Made by a program: the position numbers and the translations under genes
Shown here: piece after piece, positions 12,541 to 20,628 of the stretch
Layout: each line of letters opens with the position of its first letter
Numbering within the stretch: position 1 is the first letter of the stretch
Notes under the pieces: model-generated
What the model was told of the DNA's origin: nothing
Seen by the model: the letters and a program-made list of their open reading frames with translations, nothing else
The model's database searches: none
Origin: a virus
IMG/VR virus record: IMGVR_UViG_3300044470_000063
Location: 1-45,361 of that record
Strand: one strand, 5' to 3'
DNA: 45,361 bases

Positions 12541-14565
12541 ATGGCGCAAGCAGAGAAACAAGACGGGATGGTTGACCTGGACGACGTTTTCAAAGGCATT
12601 GAAGACGGCTCTACCGCTATCCCTACGCCCCATGACTCCCTTGCTGTCCATATCAGAAACGTTTGGCAGATCAACTGGCAATCGCGGCAGGTAATCGAGC
12701 AGGACGAGTTGGCGAACGAACGCCGGTTCAACGGGGAATACGACCCGGAGCAACTGGCGGCGATCAAAGAGGCTGGCCTGCCCGAAGATACGTTGAGGAT
12801 GACGTACCACAAGTGCCGCGACTGCGAATCGTGGATGCTCGACACCATCGACCCGCACGGCGACCGCACATGGGACGTTGAGCCGGACGGTGTAATTGAG
12901 ATCCCCCCCGAAATCAAAGGGCAGCTCATCCAGCAGAAGCAGATTGAAATGTTGCAAGCCGTCATGAGGCAGGCGCAGGCGCAGAATCAGCCGCTTGACG
13001 CTAACCAGGTGGTCGAGATTATCCGCTCATCCGAACCGGAGATAGAGCAGATTGTCTTGGAAGAGGCAAAGGGTGTGGCAGAGGAACGCTGCACCAACAT
13101 GGAGCGGCTGATTATGTCGCAGCTCCATGAGGGCGGATGGGACGACGCTTACAAGGCGTGCGTGACCGACTTTTCGCGCAGGAAAGCGGCATTCATGAAA
13201 GGCCCGTTGCCGAAGACCATCAAGGCGCTGAAATGGGATGACAAGACGCAGAAGTACAAGGCGACGACGAAGGTTGTCCCTGGTTACTGGCGCATCTCTC
13301 CTTTCGATGCCTACCCCTCCCCTACCGCGCTGCACCCGAATGACGGCTCTTTCATCGAGCTTGAGCACCACAACCCGGATGACCTGGCGCGGCTCAAGGG
13401 ACGCCCCGGTTACGACTCCGAAGCAATCGACAAGATCCTTTCGCGGTTCCCGAACGGCAGAAAGGAAACCACCGTCATCGACACGGAGCGGAAGTGGCTT
13501 GAGAACGAAGACATTTCCGGCACCCAGGAGAACGTACCGGGCGGCAAAATCGACGGGCTTTACTTTTGGGGCGACGTGCAGGGCAAGATCCTGCGCGAGT
13601 GGGGCATGAAGGAATCGGACGTACCCGAAGAAAACGACTACTACCCCATCTGCGCCCGGATGGTAGACGACGTTATCTTCCAAGCCCGGTTGAACCCGGA
13701 CCCGCTGGGGCGCATCCCTTACGATTCGGCCTCCTTCGTCAAGACCAACGATTCGATTTGGGGGGAAAGCCCCGCAGATTTGATGAAGGGTATTGAGAAC
13801 CTGACCCGCTCCACCATCCGCAACATGATGGCGAACGTGGCGATTTCCTCCGGTCCTGTTTGGGAGATCGACGAATCCCGGCTTGCCCCTGGCGATGACG
13901 GCGACATCTACCCGAACAAGAAGCTGATGTCCACGAACAAGCGGATGATCGAGGGACCGGCGCTCAGGATGTACCAAGCGAAGCTGAACGCCGCCGAACT
14001 CCTGATGATCTTCGACAAGTTCAAGAAGGAAGCCGACGACCAAGTTGTGCCGGCCTTCGCCAACGCTGCCGGCGGCGGCGAGCGTACAACCTCCGCGCTG
14101 AACATGAGAATGACGGCAGCGGGCCGCAACATGAACATGGCCGTGGACAACTTCGATGCCGGGATCATCATCCCGAAGATGAAGAAGCAGTTTGACTGGA
14201 ACATGCTGAACGTGAACGACCCGAGCATCAAGGGCACGACCCGCGTTGTGTCCCGGTCCACCAAGTCGCAGTCGGCGCGTGAACAGCTTGCAACCCGGCA
14301 GATTGAATTTATCGACCGGATTTCCCGCAACCCGACGTTGGCTCAGATTTCCGGCCAGAAGGGGCTTGCTTACGGGCTGGGCGAGGCATCCAAGGGACTC
14401 GGATGGAGCATCAAGCAGCTCATCCCGAACCTTGAGGCAATCGAGAAGTCACCGAACCAACCGGCAGGCGGCGAAGCACCGAACGGCCAACCGCCCGCAG
14501 CCAATTCGCAGACGCTCGACGCGGCGGGCGCTCCTGCCGGCGGCGAACAGCAAAAGGCGGCGTAG
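12541..14565 (+). CDS. Portal protein
   Basis: A 674-residue protein with the portal pattern of podovirus-like phages: N-terminal helical region (RNVWQINWQSRQVIEQDELA), a long glutamine-rich helix, the beta-rich YWRISPFDAYPSPTALHPND, IPYDSASFVKTNDSIWGESP, and the helix AELLMIFDKFKKEADDQVVP, ending in a Pro/Gly/Ala-rich tail. Twelve copies would form the ring through which DNA enters and leaves, docking the terminase. The length is close to P22-type portals (about 700 aa). It starts the head gene cluster and ends directly against the next ATG with no gap. Confidence 0.85.
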   Translation: MAQAEKQDGMVDLDDVFKGIEDGSTAIPTPHDSLAVHIRNVWQINWQSRQVIEQDELANERRFNGEYDPEQLAAIKEAGLPEDTLRMTYHKCRDCESWMLDTIDPHGDRTWDVEPDGVIEIPPEIKGQLIQQKQIEMLQAVMRQAQAQNQPLDANQVVEIIRSSEPEIEQIVLEEAKGVAEERCTNMERLIMSQLHEGGWDDAYKACVTDFSRRKAAFMKGPLPKTIKALKWDDKTQKYKATTKVVPGYWRISPFDAYPSPTALHPNDGSFIELEHHNPDDLARLKGRPGYDSEAIDKILSRFPNGRKETTVIDTERKWLENEDISGTQENVPGGKIDGLYFWGDVQGKILREWGMKESDVPEENDYYPICARMVDDVIFQARLNPDPLGRIPYDSASFVKTNDSIWGESPADLMKGIENLTRSTIRNMMANVAISSGPVWEIDESRLAPGDDGDIYPNKKLMSTNKRMIEGPALRMYQAKLNAAELLMIFDKFKKEADDQVVPAFANAAGGGERTTSALNMRMTAAGRNMNMAVDNFDAGIIIPKMKKQFDWNMLNVNDPSIKGTTRVVSRSTKSQSAREQLATRQIEFIDRISRNPTLAQISGQKGLAYGLGEASKGLGWSIKQLIPNLEAIEKSPNQPAGGEAPNGQPPAANSQTLDAAGAPAGGEQQKAA

Positions 14566-14829
14566 ATGATCCGGCCCAAGCAAGAACTGAATGACGCATT
14601 GGTGAGGCTCGCAAGTAACCGCGACTTCAACGATTTCGTCAAACACATCGAATCTTCGTTGGCAGAGCAGCAGGACGCCAACATCGACCTCTCCGGTGAA
14701 GAAGGGGAACGCGGCAAGGGCAAAGCCTGGGAGTTGCGCGAAATCCTCGCATTCATCAAAGCAGCACCGCAGCAGGTACAGAATCGGGAAAGCCGATTGT
14801 CGGCACCCACTCAGCGGAGACCGTTATAG
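14566..14829 (+). CDS. Small helical protein after portal, 87 aa
   Basis: Begins immediately after the portal stop with MIRPKQELNDALVRLASNRD. The 87-residue product is helical and charged (DFNDFVKHIESSLAEQQDAN, GKAWELREILAFIKAAPQQV). Several phages have a short helical ORF between portal and scaffold, sometimes acting in assembly, but I cannot match it to a family. No independent ribosome site is obvious, so translation is probably coupled to portal. Confidence 0.7.
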   Translation: MIRPKQELNDALVRLASNRDFNDFVKHIESSLAEQQDANIDLSGEEGERGKGKAWELREILAFIKAAPQQVQNRESRLSAPTQRRPL

Positions 14830-14884
14830 GACCGCACCAATAAAGATCGGGAGAGCGTAACAGCACCCGGAAGGAGCAGAAGTA

Positions 14885-15952
14885 ATGTCAGTGACGGACA
14901 GGGACTCAATCGCAAGGGAGGCGGCGGAAGCGGAAGCGGAACTTGCAGCTATCAAGGCAGAGATGGAAAAGAAGGAAGCCGAGAAGCAGGCAGCAACGAA
15001 GGGCGCAGAACCTCTGGCGACAACTTCGATAGAGGACATCTTCCCCGAAGTAACCACCGCAGACGCAGGCAAGACCGAACTGCCGGGTATCACCAGTCAG
15101 CCCAACGGATTGACCGAGACCCCGCAGCCGAACGCCGAAAACGCGGCTCTCAAGGCGGAACTGGAACAGCTCAAGGCGGATCTTGCCAAGGCTGACCAGC
15201 GTTTCCAGTCCACGTTCGGCAACTACAACAAGGCGGGCTTCGCGGCCCTGAACGCAGAGATTGAAGCTCTGAAAACCCAGCTCGCCGAGAAAACAGCGGC
15301 CCCGGCAGTGGTCGTGCCCGATGCCGATCTGGAAGAACTGACCGGCGAAGTGGGCGCGAAGGGCGCAAACCTCATCGTCGCCCTGAAAAACGAGCTGGCA
15401 TCCGTCAAACAGCAACTCGCCGATGTAACCGGACAGGTCAAAACCACCGGGGAAAAGGCGGGGCACCTGGAAGCGCGGCAGGCCGAAGCCACCACGCGGA
15501 TGCTGAACGACACCATCGACAAACTGGCCCCGAACTGGCGCAAGTACAACGGCGACCCGAACGACGCCAACCGTGTCATGGACCCGCGTTTCGTCCAGTT
15601 CATCGACCAGACGATTCCCGGCACCGACCGGACCTACAACGACATGCTCATCCACCACTATAGCAGCGGCAACGCGTCAAAGGTGGCGGAAGTATTTTCG
15701 CTGTTCGAGAAGTCGCTGGGGAGCGAAGGGGTAGCAGGCACCGGCACCGACATGGTGGCCGAGCCCGACAAGAAAGGCGGCGGTACTCCTACCCCGCAAC
15801 CGAAACCCGAAAAACGGATCTACACCCAAGCCGAGATCGACCGATTCGATGCGCTCAACCGGGCGGGCAAACTGAAAGCCACGCAGGAACAGATCGACGC
15901 CATCGAAGCAGACATCCAGCAGGCGATTTTGGACGGGCGCGTCCGGGGATAA
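14885..15952 (+). CDS. Capsid scaffolding protein
   Basis: A 355-residue, acidic, Ala/Glu/Lys-rich protein with heptad-like coiled coils (residues about 8-40, EAEAELAAIKAEMEKKEAEK, and about 85-145), low-complexity linkers and a C-terminal helix QEQIDAIEADIQQAILDGR. Position directly between portal and major capsid protein and the coiled-coil composition are what is expected of an internal scaffold that templates the prohead and then leaves. The ribosome site GGAAGGAGCAGAAGTA precedes the ATG. Confidence 0.75.
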   Translation: MSVTDRDSIAREAAEAEAELAAIKAEMEKKEAEKQAATKGAEPLATTSIEDIFPEVTTADAGKTELPGITSQPNGLTETPQPNAENAALKAELEQLKADLAKADQRFQSTFGNYNKAGFAALNAEIEALKTQLAEKTAAPAVVVPDADLEELTGEVGAKGANLIVALKNELASVKQQLADVTGQVKTTGEKAGHLEARQAEATTRMLNDTIDKLAPNWRKYNGDPNDANRVMDPRFVQFIDQTIPGTDRTYNDMLIHHYSSGNASKVAEVFSLFEKSLGSEGVAGTGTDMVAEPDKKGGGTPTPQPKPEKRIYTQAEIDRFDALNRAGKLKATQEQIDAIEADIQQAILDGRVRG

Positions 15953-15965
15953 ACCCAATTCCATT

Positions 15966-15982
15966 GAGGGATAACTACCCTC
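15966..15982 (+). other. Intercistronic hairpin before major capsid gene
   Basis: GAGGG (15966-15970) and CCCTC (15978-15982) around ATAACTA, 8 nt upstream of the AAAGGA ribosome site of the major capsid gene. Together with 17049-17068 it brackets that gene. Confidence 0.4.
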
Positions 15983-15998
15983 CACAAAGGAAAACGCC

Positions 15999-17033
15999 AT
16001 GAACAGAATTCTGAGAAGCATCAAAGTCGGCCTCAAGAGGGCCATGCTCGCTCCGTTGAGCGTGCTGATGGGGAACATCCCCGCCGCCGCTGGCTCGCCG
16101 GACTACACCGCATCCGGTGACGCCCGTATCCCCCAGCTTTACAGCCGCATCTACCGCGACAAGTTCTATGCCGCGTGCTGTGCCCCCAACATATCGAACA
16201 CCAAGTTCACCGGGGAGCTGAAAGGGCTGGGTAGCCAGGTCACCATCGACACCATCCCGGATGTCAACATCTACGACCTCGTTGACGGTGCCGGTCGCCA
16301 GTGGCAGAAAGCGTCGAGCCCCCCGGTCATCATGACCGTGAACAGGGGTTCCGGCTTCGACATCCTCATCACCGACGCTCAGAAAGCGCAGATGTGGGAC
16401 AAGGATTTCCTCGGCACGCTGGCGAAGGATGCCCGCGAAAAGCAGGCAATCAAGGTCGATACCCAGTTCTTCGCCACCAACTACCCGAACGCCGCCGCCG
16501 CCAACGTCGGCACCGCAGCCGGTGGCCGCTCCGGCTCAACCGCTACCATCGCTGGCCCCGGCTACAATCTGGGCGTCACCGGCACCCCGCGTGGCATTAA
16601 CGAGGTGAACGCGGTACAGGCGATCCGTGACGCACAAAGCGTCTTGGATGAGGCGGATGTTCCGTCGTCCGACCGCTGGATGGTCATCCCGACATGGATG
16701 GAAAACATCATGGAAATGTCCGACTACAAGGACGAATCCCTGACCGGCCAGACCTCCACCCTCTCCGGTGGCCGTATCGGCACCTCGGCCAAGTTCAAGC
16801 TCTACAGCTCGAACTTGTACACCCCCGTCGCGGACGGCTCCGGGCACACCGCGTACCCGGTTCTCTTTGGCCACATCAGCGCCATCACCTTCGTGCAGCA
16901 GCTCGCCAACGTCAAATACTTCCCCGAGTTGCAGCACACGAACGGTGCCGGCCTGTGCGGGGAGAACATTTACGACTGGATGGTCACCAACCCGACCGCC
17001 CTGGGCGTCCTCTACTGCTACCAGAACCGCTAA
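15999..17033 (+). CDS. Major capsid protein
   Basis: A 344-residue protein placed directly after the scaffold. Recognisable segments are the N-terminal SRIYRDKFYAACCAPNISNT, VTIDTIPDVNIYDLVDGAGR, the long helix DARIPQ...REKQAIKVDTQFFATNYP region, SDRWMVIPTWMENIMEMSDY (the WMVIPPW-like strand-helix of HK97-fold capsids) and the C-terminal YDWMVTNPTALGVLYCYQNR. These match the HK97-like coat family of podo- and siphophages. It would form the icosahedral shell. Strong ribosome site (AAAGGAAAACGCC) and hairpins on both sides fit high expression. Confidence 0.88.
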   Translation: MNRILRSIKVGLKRAMLAPLSVLMGNIPAAAGSPDYTASGDARIPQLYSRIYRDKFYAACCAPNISNTKFTGELKGLGSQVTIDTIPDVNIYDLVDGAGRQWQKASSPPVIMTVNRGSGFDILITDAQKAQMWDKDFLGTLAKDAREKQAIKVDTQFFATNYPNAAAANVGTAAGGRSGSTATIAGPGYNLGVTGTPRGINEVNAVQAIRDAQSVLDEADVPSSDRWMVIPTWMENIMEMSDYKDESLTGQTSTLSGGRIGTSAKFKLYSSNLYTPVADGSGHTAYPVLFGHISAITFVQQLANVKYFPELQHTNGAGLCGENIYDWMVTNPTALGVLYCYQNR

Positions 17034-17048
17034 CCCCTAACCTGTATG

Positions 17049-17068
17049 GAGGGGCAGCAATGCCCCTC
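17049..17068 (+). other. GCAA-tetraloop hairpin after major capsid gene
   Basis: GAGGGGCA (17049-17056), loop GCAA, TGCCCCTC (17061-17068): a perfect 8-bp stem with a GNRA tetraloop and no U-tract, 15 nt after the capsid stop. Probably protects the abundant capsid mRNA or sets relative expression of the next gene. Confidence 0.5.
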
Positions 17069-17086
17069 TAACGGAGGATCATAAAA

Positions 17087-17518
17087 ATGTCCACGACCAC
17101 CAAGACCACCCTCGGCGCTGCCATCCCGTTCACCGGGCAGGGCAAGTGCTTTATCACCCCGCCCGCCACCGTGGCCATCCCGGTTACCGGCATCACCAAC
17201 GACATCGTGCAGGCGCTTCCCTTCAAAGCTGGATGGCTGATCCAGGGCGTCATCCTGAAATCCGTCACCGCAGGCGCAGGCAGCACCATCACCCTGCAAT
17301 GCGGTATTACCGGGGGCACCGTTGACGGCTTCATCGCCGCTTTCGACGGCAAAGCTGCCGGTCCGTTCAAGTCCACTCCGTCCAGCACCTACCCGGCAGC
17401 GGGCGGGTATCTCGCCGCCGCAGACGGCACGGTGGACATCCTGCTCGACAGCATTTCCGCCATGGCCACCGGCCCGGTCTTCACCGCGCAGATGATCGTG
17501 GTTGACACCAACGCCTAA
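17087..17518 (+). CDS. Head decoration-like structural protein, 143 aa
   Basis: A 143-residue, Gly/Ala/Thr-rich, beta-strand-dominated protein starting MSTTTKTTLGAAIPFTGQGK, with VQALPFKAGWLIQGVILKSV and a Gly-rich middle, ending FTAQMIVVDTNA. It follows the major capsid gene, where decoration or stabilising proteins are usually encoded. It shares style and the 'inner hydrophobic strand, outer Thr/Gly' look with the next two genes, and may be a related jelly-roll series. Ribosome site ACGGAGGATC. The family is not identified. Confidence 0.65.
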   Translation: MSTTTKTTLGAAIPFTGQGKCFITPPATVAIPVTGITNDIVQALPFKAGWLIQGVILKSVTAGAGSTITLQCGITGGTVDGFIAAFDGKAAGPFKSTPSSTYPAAGGYLAAADGTVDILLDSISAMATGPVFTAQMIVVDTNA

Positions 17519-17542
17519 CCCACAGAAACAAGGAGATTCATC

Positions 17543-18073
17543 ATGGGAAGGACCAAGGAGACACTCGGAGAAGTAGTTCTCAAAGGTGCGCTGAACAGTG
17601 ACGGCGTGCTCGTCACCCAGCGCGACCAGAACCTTAACGCGACCGAAGGCTGGGCCGCAACTACCCCACCGTCCGGCAAGGCGCATTACGCTGTCGGGTG
17701 CAGGTTCACCGACACCGCCAACGGTGCAGTCTACTACAACACGGGCAGCGTCACGTCCTGCACGTTCACGATGGTAGGCACGGTCGCAGCCGGTAGCGTC
17801 GTCCTCGCCAACCTTGCGACCGGCATTGCCCCGTCGCATGTGGTTAAGTTCGCCGGGAAACACACCACCGCAGGCGGTAGCGCCACCGAAGCGTTCACCG
17901 TGACCGGCGTTGCCGCTACCGACATCGTGGTTGCCACATTGCAGACCAAGGGCGCATCCCCGCAGACCATCGTTACCACGGCCCCCACCTTGAACACCAT
18001 CACGGTGGTATTCAGCGCCGATCCGTCCACCGATCACGTCGTTTCCTACGTGGTCTACAGGGCAGCATCATAG
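17543..18073 (+). CDS. Head decoration-like structural protein, 176 aa
   Basis: A 176-residue beta-rich protein starting MGRTKETLGEVVLKGALNSD. The C-terminal two thirds (SCTFTMVGTVAAGSVVLANL, TAGGSATEAFTVTGVAATDI) look like an Ig-like or jelly-roll fold and end VVSYVVYRAAS. It sits second in the group of three beta proteins after the major capsid gene, and is probably virion surface material. Ribosome site AACAAGGAGATTCATC. No catalytic residues or known motif. Confidence 0.65.
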   Translation: MGRTKETLGEVVLKGALNSDGVLVTQRDQNLNATEGWAATTPPSGKAHYAVGCRFTDTANGAVYYNTGSVTSCTFTMVGTVAAGSVVLANLATGIAPSHVVKFAGKHTTAGGSATEAFTVTGVAATDIVVATLQTKGASPQTIVTTAPTLNTITVVFSADPSTDHVVSYVVYRAAS

Positions 18074-18089
18074 TTTGACCTTTGAAAGC

Positions 18090-18111
18090 GGCCCCTTGGC
18101 AACAGGGGGCC
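18090..18111 (+). other. GCAA-tetraloop hairpin between structural genes
   Basis: GGCCCCTTG (18090-18098), loop GCAA (18099-18102), CAGGGGGCC (18103-18111): a 9-bp stem with one wobble and again a GCAA tetraloop. No U-tract; a translation start follows 40 nt downstream. Confidence 0.5.
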
Positions 18112-18150
18112 AATTTGGACGGCCAAGCAGGAAATCAGGAGGTAGACCAG

Positions 18151-18507
18151 ATGGGCAGAATGAAGATGATCCCGATGAACATTTCCATCCCGTTCGCCGC
18201 GACCGGCACGACGTTTTCCGTCCCGTTGCTGGACAACGGATGGATTGCCGCGATGCAGATAGTGGTGCCGACGCTCACCAATGGCAGCGTGACCGCGACC
18301 GTTACCGTTGTGGACGCTCTGGGCAACACGTGGTTCAACAGCGGGGCGCTGGCATCCAATACCACGACCACCCTCGGCGACCTCATCACCGCTGGCATGA
18401 AAGGCGAGATTCCGGTAAGCGACGCCGCGTGGAAGTTCACGGTTACGCTCTCGGGAGATGCCGGTGACGCTGGCAACATGCAGATTTACGCCTGTCTCAA
18501 AGTCTAA
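18151..18507 (+). CDS. Beta-rich structural protein, 118 aa
   Basis: I use the ATG at 18151 because ATCAGGAGGTAGACCAG is immediately upstream; the frame is open further 5' but includes the hairpin. The 118-residue product starts MGRMKMIPMNISIPFAATGT and repeats Thr/Val strands (TNGSVTATVTVVDALGNTWF, TTTTLGDLITAGMKGE). It resembles the 143-aa protein at 17087 in composition and opening (PFAATGT versus PFTGQG), so the two may be paralogues. Likely a capsid surface protein. Confidence 0.65.
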   Translation: MGRMKMIPMNISIPFAATGTTFSVPLLDNGWIAAMQIVVPTLTNGSVTATVTVVDALGNTWFNSGALASNTTTTLGDLITAGMKGEIPVSDAAWKFTVTLSGDAGDAGNMQIYACLKV

Positions 18508-18532
18508 GACGCAACCCAAAGGAGGAAGTAAA

Positions 18533-18856
18533 ATGAGCAAAGTAAGATACTTGAAACGCGCAGGCGACCCGATCACCCGCTACCACGTATGGACCCCCGA
18601 ACTGGCAAAACGTGCTGACATGTTCGACTTCTGTCCTGCCGACCCGACCAAGAACCTCGCCAAGGAACAGGAACCCATCGTGGAGAAGCCGAAGTATTGG
18701 GCGAAGCATACCAGCTTTGGCAACTTTGACATCTTGCTCGGTGCCAACGAGACACCCATCGAGAGCATCAAGGGGAAGAAAGCAGCTTACGCCAAGGTCG
18801 CCGAACTGAACGGCGAAGAACCGGAGCCGGTGGAAGACGGCGACGAGGAAGCCTAG
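18533..18856 (+). CDS. Hypothetical structural-operon protein, 107 aa
   Basis: The start at 18533 is set by AAAGGAGGAAGTAAA. The 107-residue product begins MSKVRYLKRAGDPITRYHVW, has TPELAKRADMFDFCPADPTK and a WAKHTSFGNFDILLGANETP segment, and ends in an acidic tail (GEEPEPVEDGDEEA). The length, acidic tail and position before the head-tail adaptor suggest a head-completion accessory. Its stop abuts the next ATG exactly. Family not recognised. Confidence 0.65.
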   Translation: MSKVRYLKRAGDPITRYHVWTPELAKRADMFDFCPADPTKNLAKEQEPIVEKPKYWAKHTSFGNFDILLGANETPIESIKGKKAAYAKVAELNGEEPEPVEDGDEEA

Positions 18857-19588
18857 ATGTTACCTTCCGAACTGCTTGAGCGCGTAAGACATAGGCTGCG
18901 GGATACTCGCGGCAACAAGCGGCTATGGTCCGACTACGAGCTGCTTGTGGACTACGGGAATATCGCGGTCAACAAGATGCTTACGGCAGTTCGGAAGCTT
19001 ATCATCGACTCTACTACGGCGGTTGATGTTCAATCTCTGCCGCTGTGCACCCTCCCCCTTGTGGCTGGCACCGCGAACTATGCCATGTCGCCAAAGATCA
19101 TCGAGATTGCGGCAGCATCACTGAACTTTGAGACTCACCCCTTGGAGATCATGACGGTTGCCGAGATGGATGCGAAATACTGGAACTGGCGGAATTTCGG
19201 CGTAGGTGCCCCCCGATGCATCATCACCGACTTGAACACGGATTCGATCACCTTTTGGCCGACTCCCCACGCGAATCCGAACCCGCCGCCCGTGTGGAAT
19301 CCGGTTGCCACGTTCACCGTCCACCGCCGGTTACTGAAACCCCTAGCACTTGCCAACGGTAAAGCCGACGACACTATACCGCTGACCATCCGCGAGGAAT
19401 ACCAGGAGGCGCTTGTCTACGGCATCATGGCCGAAGCCTACGCCAAGGACGACGCCGAGACGAAGAAGCCGGACCTGGCCGCGCTGAATGAAAAGCGGTT
19501 CGCCGACGAAATAGAAAAGATCAAAGCCGACGTGCTTAGGCGTAGCACCGTCAACCGTGGAGTCCGTTGCCGGAGGGCGTTCGTGTGA
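18857..19588 (+). CDS. Head-tail adaptor-like protein
   Basis: A 243-residue protein starting MLPSELLERVRHRLRDTRGN, followed by WSDYELLVDYGNIAVNKMLT, the pattern of gp6-like adaptor proteins (LLxRVRxxLxDxxxxRWSDxELxxYxN) that bind under the portal. The middle is beta-rich with YAMSPKIIEIAAASLNFETH, and the C-terminal helix IREEYQEALVYGIMAEAYAK with paired acidic/basic residues matches the family's terminal helices. It begins directly after the preceding stop and overlaps the next start by 4 nt. Confidence 0.8.
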   Translation: MLPSELLERVRHRLRDTRGNKRLWSDYELLVDYGNIAVNKMLTAVRKLIIDSTTAVDVQSLPLCTLPLVAGTANYAMSPKIIEIAAASLNFETHPLEIMTVAEMDAKYWNWRNFGVGAPRCIITDLNTDSITFWPTPHANPNPPPVWNPVATFTVHRRLLKPLALANGKADDTIPLTIREEYQEALVYGIMAEAYAKDDAETKKPDLAALNEKRFADEIEKIKADVLRRSTVNRGVRCRRAFV

Positions 19589-20628
19589 ATGTAACCTACC
19601 GCTTCAACGGGGGGATGAATAATGTGCTGGACCCGGCAGATGTCGGGGCACCTGTCCCACGGTCGCGCCAACTCATTTACACCGAAGCGGTCAAGTTGCG
19701 GAATCTCGACATCAACAATGCTGGCGGCGTTTCTGTTCGCAAGGGGAGAACAAATGTTCTCAACGCTGCAGGGCTTTCTTCTGGCTGGTCGAATCCCTAC
19801 GACCCGGCAGAGGCATATTTTGTCAATGGCACGGTGCTGAATCGGCTGAATGCTGACGGGTCCATCGCTCCGGTGAAGTTTGACCTGATCCCCGGATTGC
19901 CGGTGGTCTTCTGCCAGGTGAACGACGTGGTTTGCTACTCGAACGGGCAGCAGTACGGCATCATCGAAAATGGAGTTGACACGCCGGTCACACATCCTGG
20001 GCAGGTTGATACCTTCGGCGGTGTCTCTGTCGGCAATAACAAGCAGCGTATGCCCGCTGGCCGGTGCATGGACTTCTACAACGGGCGGCTTTACATGCTG
20101 GTTGACAGTTTCGGCGGAGTGGACGGTTGCGCTCTTGTGTGCTGCGACGACATGACCTCTCCGAACGCGCTTGAGAGCATGGAAATGGCCCCGACCGGCC
20201 CGAATCCGGTTGCGGTTTTCACCGGCAAGGCGAACATGGTCGCCCGCATCGAATCGCGGCAGGGCGGCGGGTTGTTCGTCTCGGCAGGCGATGAAACATT
20301 CTGGTTGCAGGGCACGGACCCGATGGTTGAGGGCGGCATGTCTCAGTTGAGCGTTGCGCCCTACGCCGCCATCCCCGGCACCGCCTACCCGATCAAGGGC
20401 GAACTGCTCGGCATCCAGGGGCTTGCCGGAAACTGCCTCATGTGGGCGTCTACCCGTGGCGTGTGTGTCGGCGCAGCAGGCGGATATTTCAACAACGTGA
20501 CGCAGGACCGGTTCATGTTCCCGGCAGCAGCGGCAGGGTCTGCGCTTGTGAGAGAGCAAAACGGCCTTGCACACTTCATCTGTGCGTTGCAGGGATTAGG
20601 GGCTGTCTACAACGAGTTCGTGTCATGA
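19585..20628 (+). CDS. Putative DNA-stabilisation/tail-hub beta protein, 347 aa
   Basis: A GTG at 19585 after CCGGAGGGCGTTC gives a 347-residue product starting MNVTYRFNGGMNNVLDPADV. It has beta-propeller-like repeats, with Gly/Asp turns such as VGNNKQRMPAGRCMDFYNGR, LFVSAGDETFWLQGTDP and LMWASTRGVCVGAAGGYFNN. This resembles P22 gp10-type head-closure proteins in gene position (after the adaptor) and in the opening that equates loci with a 'VRKGR' segment. Homology is inferred from order and style, not a diagnostic motif. Overlaps its neighbours by 4 nt on both sides. Confidence 0.55.
   Translation: MNVTYRFNGGMNNVLDPADVGAPVPRSRQLIYTEAVKLRNLDINNAGGVSVRKGRTNVLNAAGLSSGWSNPYDPAEAYFVNGTVLNRLNADGSIAPVKFDLIPGLPVVFCQVNDVVCYSNGQQYGIIENGVDTPVTHPGQVDTFGGVSVGNNKQRMPAGRCMDFYNGRLYMLVDSFGGVDGCALVCCDDMTSPNALESMEMAPTGPNPVAVFTGKANMVARIESRQGGGLFVSAGDETFWLQGTDPMVEGGMSQLSVAPYAAIPGTAYPIKGELLGIQGLAGNCLMWASTRGVCVGAAGGYFNNVTQDRFMFPAAAAGSALVREQNGLAHFICALQGLGAVYNEFVS

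Noticed and set aside
13027-14043. 338-codon - strand frame inside portal
   Set aside because: Antisense shadow of the portal gene; no ribosome site or recognisable domain.
19438-20574. 378-codon - strand frame
   Set aside because: Shadow of the adaptor and head-closure genes; Arg/His/Val composition typical of antisense frames.
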